A stretch of 64,000 nt of DNA from Luzula sylvatica. Lineage: Eukaryota > Streptophyta > Magnoliopsida > Poales > Juncaceae. Both the position numbers and the translations under genes were made by a program. How positions within the stretch are numbered: position 1 is the first letter of the stretch; each line of letters starts with the position of its first letter. This document shows, piece after piece, positions 12,148 to 23,835 of the stretch. The notes beneath the pieces were generated by a model. The model ran no database searches. It was not told the DNA's origin and was given only the letters and a program-made list of their open reading frames with translations. The stretch lies in assembly GCA_946800325.1 (NCBI GenBank), contig OX326957.1:18008591-18072590 (forward strand), read 5' to 3'.

Positions 12148-12290
12148 ATTTTTTTTTAATGGTATCCGACAAGCGATCACTTTCGTTACTGATACCTAAA
12201 TTTTTTTGTGCTAATCAAGATCGAACCCAAAACCTCTCACAACATATGATATTTTATGTCTCACACTCAACCAACTAGGTCATAGGACCA
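12148..12290 (-). mobile_element. tRNA-derived SINE, minus strand
   Basis: On the minus strand it begins GGTCCTATGACCTAGTTGG, with an A box at 12271-12282 and a B box GGTTCGATCTT at 12217-12227. It ends in an A-run (T-run 12148-12157 on +). The body GGTTGAGTGTGAGACA is shared with 33990-34110. The spacing and order of the two internal Pol III boxes are those of tRNA-derived SINEs. Confidence 0.7.
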
Positions 12291-12784
12291 TTGATATGTT
12301 GTGACATTATTAATTGGATAGTTAATTTAATTTCTCTTTGCTAACTTTGAAGTGACATTATGTCGGGAAATTATTAAAGGGCCTCATACTGTTTTATGTC
12401 TCTTTCTTGTATAAGTTATATAAATATATCTAATCCACTTGTCGGAGTGTTATCTATCAAGTCTATTCTGTTATATACTGGTCACGGGTCATGTTTATAT
12501 TAGTGGTCTATATTGTCGCATGTCATGTTCATATTAGTAATGTGTATTTGAAGTGCATATTCATATAGTGTATTAATTATTAATCGTTTCTTTTGATATA
12601 ATGAGCAATATGAGCAATATGTACATTAAAACATTGAGATTAACTATATCTAATATTGTCGTGGTAATTTGACTACTTATTTTGCCTCCATTTTTACCCA
12701 TTACCATAAAAAATTTGGACTGATGATAATAAGATTTGTTATCACGTTTATATATATATAGCTGATATAAACTTCAGTTGTTTG

Positions 12785-13310
12785 CTATGTTGCACGGATA
12801 CGAATACGGGTATCGTATTCATATGATACGGATACGGCGATACGGTAATTTTTTCAAAAAATCATGGATACGAATACGACTATATAATTATTATTTTAAT
12901 ATATTTATATTATTTATAAGTAAAAATTAATAAATTAATAAAAAAAAATAATTAAATATCATGACAATAAATAAAATCAATCTAACAATACAAGTATCAT
13001 AAAAATATCTTAAATTTATTCTGGAAGTATCCTACAACTAATTTAGGAGTATCATATATAATTTATTTAAAAATATTATATGCCAAAATATACGATGGGC
13101 CGAATTATCATAAATGAAATATCTCAACCGTATCATAGAAGTATCTCTGTCGTATCAGACAAAAAATAAATATAAAAATAATCAGATACGTCACATGACA
13201 TATCCGATACGTATCCGAGCCGTCTCACACTTCTATCCGTATCGAATATCCGTATCCTCAAAATATTTCTGCATTTTTGAAATATCGGCATAATATAAGT
13301 TGTTTGCCTT
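12785..13310. repeat. GATACG/CGTATC-rich dispersed repeat
   Basis: The left edge reads TTGCACGGATACGAATACGG and the right edge CGATACGTATCCGAGCCGT with TCCGTATC runs, so the two ends are inverted relative to each other. A deleted version lies at 22130-22390. The structure suggests a non-autonomous DNA element; no transposase is present and I cannot assign a superfamily. Confidence 0.45.
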
Positions 13311-14310
13311 AAGCGGTGGATACCAGTTCGATATATTACAAAATACATATGCGCATACAAATGCCTTTCCCATCCGACTAGTTCTCCATATAAAAGAAAT
13401 TTATGAACACAATATAACTCAATTAGCTAAATAAGTTAGGTTCCGTAATCAATTACAACGTAGTTTCTGCATGGCATATAAAAATAAAAAGTGAATATAC
13501 CATTTACAAAAGTTTGTAGTCATCATATTTTGGAAATTGGAGATATTACATTATATATATTAGAAAATCATGATATTATTTACTCCCATATATCTAATTA
13601 CCTTTATATCGACATTATAATTTCCTTTCATTCTAATTCTTGACTACATTTCATATTTTTAATCCATAACTAATCTTGTTATTATCTTAATCACAATGAT
13701 CACTCTATCAATATATTCATTGGTATCCATTGTTCATAGTCTCGATGTAACTAGTATGCATCATCATGTTGAGACTCTCTGAACCCTCGATTGACCTGGC
13801 ATTATTCTGAATATTACGGGGATATACCCTTGTCCATAGTCTTGGTGCAACTAGCATGCACCACCAAGTTGAGACTCGAGAAATCCTCGATCAACACCTA
13901 AAACCAATTAACATGCATCTCAACATGAAACTTGCAAGGATACCAAATGAATCCAAATATAAATAAAAACAACTTCTAAAACAACTAACATGCATCTCAA
14001 CACCTAAAACATGATTTATTCTTTGTTTTTTTTTATAATTAATATTATTTAATATGATTAATTCGAATTGCTTTTAACAAATTTGTGATTAATGAATTTT
14101 CCAAATAATAAACATTGATATGTATATATTTTTTCCTTCTACAATTATATGCTACAATAAATAATAATTCACAAATAACTCCAATCTAGAGAGTACGGGT
14201 GAATTTTCAAAACAAATCCGAAAAACCAAACTTTTATAACATGTCCAATAAATAAAAACTTATAAAAGAAACAATTTATACGTGTATATAATATGCCAAC
14301 GAGATTATTA

Positions 14311-14420
14311 CCCAATTAGTTGAGTGTAAAATACAAAAAATTATATATTGTGTAAAATTGTGAATTCAATTTTTATTATCAATAAATGAAAAAGATGTTA
14401 GTCTTTTTCATTTATTGTAA
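14311..14420 (+). mobile_element. Degenerate SINE
   Basis: CCCAATTAGTTGAGTGTAAAATAC followed by GTGAATTCAATTTT resembles the body of the SINEs at 33980 and 12148, with the B box eroded. Weak call based on similarity only. Confidence 0.4.
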
Positions 14421-15125
14421 AATATATATATAAATATAAGATGATTACCTTGGCGATAGTAATGTATTCAATAAAACACAAAAATACCGCATACATCTTT
14501 ATCGAGCAAACGAAACCCAAAACCACGCACAACCATTGTCAAAATTAATTGATAGTCTCACATACAAAAAGGAACATATGATAAGGATTTAATGAATATA
14601 CCAGAAATTTAATCTTCCATTTCATTTGTCCCGTTTTTTCCTTCTTGGTTCTTCCTTTCGTTCTTTTCTTATTTCCTTGATATCTACGCGGGCCGAAGAA
14701 GACTGTTAGGCATTGGTTTTATTTTTATAAGGTTTTCTAATTCTAATACTCAAGACCCATTTCTTTTTTATAATTATATTCTAGATCATTTATATTATGG
14801 GAAATTTTTTTGAAAAATGGGGCCGGCCCAAATAAAATCACACACTTGCACATTAGACCTTCAAATTGTTAAGATTAACATTTTTATGCATGGGTTATCA
14901 CAGTAAACAATTTACTTGAAGTCGGTTCGAGCAGCGTATTGGGCGAGTACTTCATTTTCAGGATACGATACTAAGCTGCCTAATGTTGAAATTTCACATG
15001 GCCATAGACCATTCATTTGATTTTTCTAATGTCTTAAAATTGTCATTGTTTGAAACTGAAAAATCATCGTCCATTTATTAACACAGAAAGGTTCATGTTA
15101 GAACTATATAATTTAGTACCTCCGA

Positions 15126-16475
15126 ATTTTCTTTTTTAAAATTTAATTTTTTTAAATTAATCCACACGCAATAATAATCGCCAATAACCCCCCAAACATG
15201 TAGGACCGGGTCTGCAAACGGGTGTGATTTATCCGATTGGATTGAACCGTTACGAATACAGTAAATAATTTATTTGTGGATATGAATATGGATAAAATAT
15301 TTGTTCTAATAATACGAATACGAATGAATATTGGCATATTCGTGTATTAATGTTGTTCACAAATATATATCATCATATATGAATGTCATTTTTATTAATA
15401 ATAATTCAATATCTCGAATGACAAAATTACTTATTATATTTACTGGTTGACATGATAGTAATTTTTATATATTAATAATATTTCTAATTTTGTGGAGGAT
15501 TGACATTGAACTCTGGATTTAAATGCACTCCGGACTGTCCAATTTAATTGCGGAGCGTCAACGTGACAAATCATATGTTAAAAAAAAGACGAGAGACCAA
15601 AATTAGACGAGCGGTCACATATTTTGAACAACGACTAATACAATTGCATTCCAAGGTATTTTTTAAATCTTTTAAATTCATATTTATACGTCTGAACTAC
15701 ATATTTATAACTTTTATAATGAAAAATGTATAAATAGTAACAGAGTTTCATACTTAGTATAGAAAAAAATACAAATATTTAGGTAATTATTTTTATACAT
15801 TTCATCTGCATAATTATATAATTTTACAACCAAAACTTCATAAATAACAATATATAGTTTTCATAGTACAGAAAAAATATAAATAACAATAAATTTTTAA
15901 TTCATGTATAGTAAACAATTATAAATAACAAAAAATCTTCAATCAAAAATAAAAATATATAAATAATTCAAAAGTATAAATAACAACATATTCGTAATCC
16001 ATAATATAAAAAGAAATAGTACAAATGTATAAATATCAACAAATCTTTAATCTTAATTAAAGAAAAAGCTATTAATAATAGAAAATAAAATAAAAATATG
16101 TATAGTCAAAATGTATGAATAGCAAAATATATTTAATTCATAGTACTAGCGAAAAGGCACCTGACAACCGGATATTGAACAACTCCGAATACAAGCGGAG
16201 TGCAATTCTACGGACAATGCACAACGGACAATCATGAACATTAGTTTTCATGACACAATTTAGTATTTGCAATTAACTTTGTATTTTTTTTGTATTGGGC
16301 ATTTATTGGTAAATAATATACTCATCATATAATTACAATTGAGTATTTGAAATTAATTCATCATTTTTATTTGTATTCATTTTATTTGTATTGGTATAAT
16401 ATCCGAATTGTATCTGTCTCTGTATCCAGTTATTTATATTGATATTCTTATCTTAAAGGAGTAGTGATGTATACC
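15126..16475. other. Non-coding stretch
   Basis: AT-rich. Faintly inverted GCACTCCG-type ends around 15500-15550 and 16180-16215 bracket a region full of AAATAACAA repeats, possibly an old MITE. No coding sequence is supported. Confidence 0.3.
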
Positions 16476-16640
16476 TAGGGGTGTCAACGGTTCGGATACG
16501 GTTCGGATAGTCGTCGTACCAGATTCATATCCATATTTTTTTTCCGAATACAGTTCAGATATTAAACGGATATGGATACGGTTCGAATATTATCGGATAC
16601 GGATACGGATCCTACTCGGATATTAAAATGTATACTATGA
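16476..16640 (+). mobile_element. hAT-like element left end (fragment)
   Basis: TAGGGGTGTCAACGGTTCGG is the typical left end of plant hAT-type elements and is followed by dense CGGATAC/GTATCCG subterminal repeats. No matching right end is found downstream, so it is truncated or interrupted. Confidence 0.55.
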
Positions 16641-16719
16641 TATAATAATATAATAATATTTTTAGAATTCAAGTCTTGATAATTTTATAATTTTAAAATA
16701 AATTATATATATATATATA

Positions 16720-16978
16720 GGGGAGTACTATCATACACCCTTTTACAAGGGTATTTTGGGTATTTTAGCAATTAATTATATTTGTAAAATGGTGTATTAT
16801 AAAATTTATCTTTTATGGAGATTTTTGTTTAAATGAACAACAAAAAATTCCAATTTAGTTAAACATTAATTGATAAATATATTTGATATCTTACCTTAAA
16901 TATTCATAAATGGATAATTACTCCAAATATCCTTGAAAATGGGTGTATGATAAGGAAAGGAGTGTATGATAGAAGCCC
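16720..16978. mobile_element. MITE X, 259 bp, inside a TA microsatellite
   Basis: The left end GGGGAGTACTATCATACACC and the reverse complement of the right end GGGCTTCTATCATACACTCC form an imperfect terminal inverted repeat. TA runs flank it directly on both sides (16704-16719 and 16979-17001). No coding potential. The (TA)n target recalls the Micron type of MITE described in rice; this relation is an inference. Confidence 0.65.
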
Positions 16979-17001
16979 ATATATATATATATATATATAT
17001 A

Positions 17002-17470
17002 GGGCTAGCCTCAATGTCCAAAATTCTTGTATGATCAATATCATATAGATACATTGTAGAATAAATTTCGTGTGATTTTCATAATTTGATCTAACAAAAA
17101 CAACAACATATTTTCACAACCGTTTATTTTGTTCAATTTTTCGATTCCCATGAAGGAAAACTCGAAATATTATGAAATTTGATCCTAATCCAATCTATAT
17201 AAATTAAATTGAATCCATCGAAAAAAATTTGAATTTTGCAAGTTATTTTATGATCAATCATGTCATAAAAAATTTCGACCGTCAATTATTTTACGTGTTA
17301 TGATGAATATGATAGAAATTTTTATTTTCTATGAAATTAAATCTACAACATTTATAAGTGATAAAGAACATATCCATACGGTTGAAATTTGATTTTGATA
17401 TTTAGATTTAGAAAAATTAGTTTCGTTGGCCGGCGTTGGCCATACAAGGGTGTTGGTCATTGAGCGTAGC

Positions 17471-17472
<2 letters not shown>
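17002..17472. mobile_element. MITE Y, 471 bp, inside a TA microsatellite
   Basis: The left end GGGCTAGCCTCAATGTCCAA pairs with the reverse complement of the right end GGGCTACGCTCAATGACCAA, giving an inverted repeat of about 33 bp. TA runs lie at 16979-17001 and 17473-17503. It is adjacent to MITE X, shares the GGGCT terminus, but has unrelated internal sequence. AT-rich and non-coding. Confidence 0.7.
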
Positions 17473-17503
<31 letters not shown>

Positions 17504-17506
<3 letters not shown>

Positions 17507-19904
17507 GTTAACTAAATAGCTTGTACAAGTTATCTTTGTTTTTTTCTTGTAAGTTTTTAACCTTCAGATCTTTATCAAGATTTGTGCAAAGTTTTAGGAA
17601 ACACACTCCCGTTACGAACCTTGACTCCCGTTAACAAAAGAGAGAGCTCCGTCAAAACCTTCCCCCTCATTCAGAACCGGAACCTCGACTCCCCTCGCAC
17701 GTATACTTTCTCTCACTAGCTTAGCTCTTCTCTCGAGTAACCTCTGTAATCAACTCTATGAAGCGATGCCTATCTCCTGACGGCTCTCTTAGAGAAGATG
17801 ATGGATGATTCTCTCTCGGATTAGATGAATCGAAGGGGCATTCTATCTTTTTCAGTTGTCCTGAGAGTGTGGTGGAAGAATGGTTGTACATTGAATGGAT
17901 GAGGGATATAGAACCAGTTTTGGTCAGCACGAGCACATTTACTTTACTACTTTCAGCTTTTGAACAGGCCCAAATGTTAGAGGTAATATTTTTTTAGTAT
18001 TTAATTTATCTAGTGGGAAAAAGTTCTAAGATTTAAACATTTTGCAAAATTAACACCATCTCCATGATATCAGTTTCATTTAAATTTCGTGTTTGTTTCG
18101 TTGATTTTTGATTAATTTTGTATAATTTGACTGATTTTGGATGATTTGGGTCTCAATTGAGGTTGTTAGTAGTCAATTTTACTTATATGGTGTTGAATGG
18201 GGCTATTTCTCATGTGTTGGGGGTAGTTTTGATGAATTTGGGACTGTGTACGGCTAATTAGGATTCATTTAGTTTTTTGTAGGATTTATTAGGCATGATC
18301 GGGACAAACTGGTGCAGCATCTGGTATTTGTTTCTCGTGATTTCTATTTCTTAAAGCATGTGTATTATCTACGGTAAGATGAACTCTCCAATCACCCGTA
18401 ATTAGGCCGCGATTGAATGGTTAAAGGGCAAGTCTTCAATTACCCCTAATTAAGCTTCAATGTTGTATTTTGTATATTCTTCAATTTACATACTTTGGTC
18501 CTTCGTAATTTAAAATAACAAATTTTTACCTTTCCCATTTGATGCCTAAATTGTATATACATTACTGTGAAAAAAAGATGACACATATATGAATGGACAT
18601 TGATGCTTATAAGAAGATGCTACATACATTACTCTCTGTGTGTTGAAATGTGTATATCAATATTGAAGAAATGTGAATATGTACTCATTATGTCCTGTAT
18701 TTATTTAAAACGAAAGTTTTATCGAATGCATTATTGTTTATCATCAATAAAAATAATTTCGTGAGATCAAAGTACATATTTATTTTAATTTCAATATTCA
18801 TTTATACATTTGTCATTTGAGTTCTACAAACAAGTTTCCAATACACCAAGGTACCAATACAATAACATTTAACACACACAACCAACTATAACATAATTAT
18901 ATTTAGCACCAATCCAAACGGTCCCAATACAACGACATTTCAATACACACACCCCTAATATTTAGCACTAATCCGAACTACCATACCAGGACAATATTTA
19001 CACACAAAAAAATCAACATTTGCACTCAAACATTCCCTCCTACAACAGTTTATTCGCAAAACACCCTACATTCCGAGCCTGTCTCTGAAGCGTGAGTCCA
19101 ACACAATTCCTCTCTTTTACAAGCTTCGAAAAACATCTGATGAAACTTGTCTATAATTTGGAAGAATTGTTAGTATATATAAGAGGAGCATTTAGTCAAA
19201 CACTAGTGATATCATATATCATAAGTCAAAGTTCAATACCATTATATAGAGGCACGGGGGAGCATTTAGTCAAAGACATGACATGCACAATACCTGCAAT
19301 CAAAAAATAACAAATTTTGCCTTGATGGCTCAATATCAGTAAGATGCGGACACAAATTACACTCAAATAAGTACTACTTGTACTTTGGAAGGCCTTATTC
19401 ACTACAAGTCTACATATTAGACCCAATTAATATAATTCAGAGTCTCGATTAATATTACGAATAAGCTAGTACTCAATCAGGTATATTATGAAGAGACACA
19501 TGAATACCTTATGAATTAAAGGTACGAAGAGAGGAGTAAAGATAATACAAACCAGATGGGCGCCAAAGAATATATCTTCACTGATTACCCTTTCATGCGA
19601 CCTGGAAAGAGGAGAGAGCTGCCTGAATTCGAAGAAGATTAAAAGGACAAAAGAAACAAGGGGCAGAGTAGAGAATAGGAGAGAAGGCCGCGGTATACTG
19701 GACCATGACCGCCATGGCCAAGCTTATTGGATGGCGAAATCAAAGTTGTGGCCTGCCGGAGAAGAGGACAGGAGATATGCATCATTGTGTTTTGAGCAAA
19801 GTAGTGACTCGATGATGGTGAGAAAGACTTTTTTTGACGGAGAATATAGTTATTGTCTATTATGTATTACTATTATTTTGATCATGATTTCAACAAAACG
19901 AAAA
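17504..19904. other. Non-coding stretch, possible gene relic
   Basis: No supported gene. 17580-17990 is less AT-rich, CT-rich like a 5' untranslated exon, and ends in GAG|GTAATA, which could be an old splice donor. 18830-18990 holds two diverged copies of an about 85-bp unit with the TATTTAGCAC motif. I could not identify a protein family in any frame. Confidence 0.3.
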
Positions 19905-20150
19905 CCCGTTTACAAATTTTATTCGGATCCGAATAGTATCCGAATCCATATCCGTATCCGGATCCATACCCGTATCCGAATCCATATCCATATCCATAAA
20001 AAAATTAGCTCCTTGATCCGGATCCGTATCCATAAAAACGGATACGGTTCTGGATCCGGTTCCATCCGTATCCGGATATTTTTTATTCGGATCCGAATAT
20101 TTTTCGAATACGGTTCGTATCGGTTCAGACAATATGAGCGTACAAATTAA
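19905..20150. repeat. GGATCC/TATCCG-rich subterminal repeat block
   Basis: More than a dozen TCCG(A/T)AT/ATCCGG units occur in about 230 bp, like the ends of the hAT-type element at 20480. It might be the right remnant of the element that starts at 16476, but the terminal bases are missing. Confidence 0.4.
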
Positions 20151-20479
20151 CATATCAATATTTTTTGTATACCCCCTTATACTCTTCCCCCACACGTTTG
20201 ATGATGTGGATATGATTTAAAACCTTCAAAATTAACATATAAATATCTGATTTAACATCTTAATTTATAGTTTAATTATCTTAATTTATAATTGAACGTA
20301 CAAATTAACATATTTATTCATGAATTAAATTATTAATTTTTAAAGTGTTAAATTATATTCATGCATCAAAGATGTGGGAGAAGAGGTGGAGATATGTACA
20401 ATATTTTCCATCTTAAAAATATAAAATGAATAAAAATATCATACGATGGTCCCTAACCGCTCTATTTAAGCCTCCTATC

Positions 20480-21559
20480 TAGGGATGTAAATGGGTCGGA
20501 TATTATCCGAACCGACCCGAACCGTATCCGAAAAAATATCCGAAACCGACGGATCCGGTTCCGACCCGTATCCGTTTTTTCGGATCCAAATCCGGATACG
20601 GTACACAGTTTATCAGTCGGATCCGGATCCAAATCCGGATAATAACCGGATCCGGATTTTACAACAAAAACGGATATCCGTTTTCGAAAAAAAAAATTAT
20701 CAATTTTTTACATTAATTTCATTCCAGATTTATATTAAAAAATTCGGATACTTATTAGGCCGCCTTGGTCATAAAGGAGCCGAAAGTAAATAATTTGGTT
20801 GCAATTGTATCCCTTATACTTATAGGGAGAATTATGGGCACCTATACTAAAATAGTAAGGGTTTAGGGTTTAGGTTTAGGTGGGCTTTGGGCCTTTTAGG
20901 AAACAATTTCTATTCTTTTTTATAATAAATGCACACGTGTTTTTTTTGCACATATATAATACAACCCAAAAAAATTCTGTGGCATATATGTTTGAAATAT
21001 TTCATGATTTATTATATTCTTAAATGTTCAAATTAATTATTAAAGTAAATTAACAATATACATACATGTATAGTATCCGTGATCGTATTCATTAGATTTA
21101 GACAAACTTAATGGACAAATTTGAATTGCTCTTTGTGTCCTATATATATTTTATATTGGATTTTCTATACATGCATAATTTCATATATTTTATGACGTAT
21201 TCTGTTTTAAAATTCAAAATAATTATTAGAATAAAATAATAATTATTATTTGGAGAGCAAAAATTCATGTTTACAAACATATTTTTTGTTTTCTCTAATT
21301 TAAAATTGTAAAATAATCCATATTTGAATTTTAAAAATAAAAATATATAATCATATCATAGTATCTGTTTTAATATCCGAAAAAGATCCGTATCCGTATT
21401 CGTATCCGACAATATCCAAACTGTATTCGTATCCATTTAATATCCGAACCGTATCCGGATCCGGGTAATTCCGTATCCAAATATATGTATTCGAAAAAAT
21501 ATTAATACGGATCTGGTACGACCACTATCCGGACCGGATCCGAACCGTTTACATCCCTA
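20480..21559. mobile_element. hAT-like non-autonomous element, 1080 bp
   Basis: It begins TAGGGATGTAAATGGGTCGG and ends CCGAACCGTTTACATCCCTA, an inverted repeat. Flanking octamers CTCCTATC (20472-20479) and GTCCTACC (21560-21567) agree at six of eight positions, as expected for an aged 8-bp hAT duplication. The first and last 200 bp are packed with TCCGGAT-type repeats, likely transposase-binding subterminal motifs. The centre is AT-rich and carries no transposase. Confidence 0.7.
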
Positions 21560-21567
21560 GTCCTACC

Positions 21568-22040
21568 CCCAAAGTCAAGAAATTTTCAGGTGAACAAATT
21601 GCTTTGTCGTTATGACATGATCAGTGACAAATTTCTGAGGACATACCGGAATTGATTCGTCGATGGGCCTTTTGCGAGTCTTTCTTGTCTTTCTTAACTA
21701 TGTCATATCATGTCGCGTTTGTTGTCTTAAAAATTTCTTGAACAGTAAACAAGAGAAGAATCAAGAAGCATACAACTAAAATCTACAAAATAGCTAGACG
21801 AGAGGCGACGCGTGCCAGGCGGGCATAAACAATTTTCATCTAGCATGTAGATTGTAGAATCTTTTTCTCTATTTTGAATATGATAGTATGTTGGGTGGCT
21901 TACTTAAAAAGTATCATATTTACCCTTTCATAATAAAAATATCATATTTTCCCTTTCAGGTAAAAATGATATTTTAGATTTTTCACAAGGTAAATATTTA
22001 TTATTTTTGGAAATGGTAAATATAATATTTTGATTTTTGG
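21568..22040. other. Non-coding stretch
   Basis: Unique-looking sequence with no coding signal or repeat that I recognise. Confidence 0.3.
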
Positions 22041-23003
22041 AGGGGTATATATGTATAACCCTAGTCTATTTTGTTATACTGCCACGTGTCGTGTTTCTAT
22101 TAATGACGTGTATTTTGAGTGCATACTCATGTAGTATCCGAAAAATATTATATGCCAAAATATGTAATGAGCCGAAGTATCATAAAAGGAGTATCTCAGT
22201 CGTATTCTGGAAGTATCCCAGCAATATCATGACGTATCAAAAAAAAAGTAAATATTAAAATAATTAGATACGCCACATGGCGTATCTGATACGTATCCGA
22301 GCCGTATCGCACCCATATCCGTATCGGATATCTGTATCCTCATGATACTTTTGTATTTTTGAAGTATCCGCGTAATATAGGTTGCTTGTCTTCAATGTCC
22401 GCAACACGAGTTTCTTGTCGTGTTAAGCGATAGATACCAGTTCGACATATTACGAAATACATATGCACATACAAATGCCATGGCCATCTGACGAGTTCTC
22501 CAAATAAATGAAATTTGCGAACACAACATAACTCAATTAGCTAAGAGTAATTCTACACAACATGCTTGAAAGAAAATATGGCTTAAGAATTAACTTGGAA
22601 GAATTTATATAAATAGGCAATTCTGCAGTCAGAATAAGGTTCGTTCGAACTAACTATATCAGTGCGTTCGAACGGACTTATTCTACACAATAATGTATTC
22701 AATAAAACACAAAAATACCGCATGCACCTTTATCGAGCAAACGATACCCCAAACCACACAACCATTGTCAAAATTAATTGATAGTCTCACTCTCACACAC
22801 CAAAAAAAACATATGATAAGGATTTATGGAAGATATCAGAAATTTAATCTTCCATTTCATTTGTCCCCTTTTTATTCCTTCTTGGTTCTCCCTTTCTTTT
22901 CTTATTTCCTTGATATCTCGGCAGGCCGAAGAGGACTGAGGCATTGGTTTTCTTTATATAAGGTTTTCTAATACTCAAGACCCATTTCCTTTTTATAATT
23001 ATA
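22041..23003 (+). repeat. Segmental duplication, copy 2 (left part)
   Basis: Collinear with parts of 12410-14775. It lacks most of the GATACG element and the 13440-14455 stretch, and carries a private 119-bp insertion (22561-22679). It breaks at 23003 inside TATAATTATA, where copy 1 continues without interruption; the match resumes at 30575. Confidence 0.8.
22561..22679 (+). mobile_element. 119-bp copia LTR fragment with flanking duplication
   Basis: From 22567 (TGAAAGAAAATATGG) it matches the reverse complement of 50975 down to about 50860, the LTR of copia M, including the TATA box and one GTTCGAAC palindrome. It is flanked by perfect 11-bp direct repeats ATTCTACACAA (22550-22560, 22680-22690). 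The repeats are longer than the 5 bp made by LTR integrase, so repair-mediated or retroposition-type capture is more likely than normal integration. Confidence 0.7.
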
Positions 23004-23835
23004 CTAGGATCATGCCCGTGACTACGCTGCGGGGTATTAAATCTTTTTGTTTATCACAAGTATTCTTGTGGTATTACACGACCTACAAAAAGTATTTGTT
23101 CCAAATTATAATATTGCTAAATTATATATATCGTAACAGAAAGATGACTTTAGCAAGGTAATATGACAATGTCACATTATAACATAAGCATAGAAATCAT
23201 AATTGACTATTCTCAGTCATCAAACAAAAAGAACATTTCACAATGAAATAAAAGAAATCAAAGTAGTCAATACTGCAACAATTGTTCTTTTTTTTTTGTT
23301 GAGGGAGGAGCAAGTTGAACTTGCTGCTCGAATAATTTCATTAAACATAAAATGTTTACAAAAGAGGGTATGAAAAAGCCCTAATTCCTAATTAGGTTTA
23401 GCTAATCCTAATTAAGCCGACGATTGTCAACAGAGTACGGAAAGCCGTAGAACGTACACGTCAACTACCAAAGATATCAAAAGAAGATGAGCCATCGAGA
23501 AAAGAAAAACTGTCATCGTCATGTTTTCGTGTTGAGACAAGAAGAAAACCGAATCCGAGGAGAAGATGAGTCCGGCTCGTCAATAGAAACCAAAAAGCTG
23601 GGATGAAGATCGATCACTGGTGGTCGCTGTCACGAGAATGCACAAGAGGAAGACTAAGCATTGAGGAGAACCTTGATTTGGTCGCCGTCAATGACATTTG
23701 AAAAATCTCGTCGAATCGAGGAGGAGAAGTGACGAGTAGTTGTCTACGGCATCTGAGAAATCTCATCGAGGAAGAGAAGAGAGAAGTTACTGTCATCGAC
23801 TTCAGGACGGAACTGAACAGAGTTCTTTGCTTTCT

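Larger units (their letters stand above)
12410..15125 (+). repeat. Segmental duplication, copy 1
   Basis: Non-coding block collinear with 22041-23003 plus 30575-30950. Shared landmarks include the AATATTATATGCCAAAATAT block (13073), the GATACCAGTTCGA block (13318), a long match starting at AATGTATTCAATAAAACAC (14461) and the GGTTCGAGCAGCGTATTGGG block (14924). Copy 1 alone has sequence at 13440-14455, including an imperfect pair of about 100-bp repeats (13730-13910). Copy 1 has no insertion at the site where copy 2 carries the Helitron-like element. Confidence 0.8.

Noticed and set aside
17721..17990. Possible host exon with splice donor
   Set aside because: Composition and a GTAATA donor are suggestive, but no protein family, acceptor or second exon could be found; left as an unnamed relic.
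19731..20150. 139-codon frame as a possible gene
   Set aside because: Its second half is the TATCCG subterminal repeat; the first half matches no family I recognise and has no partner exon.
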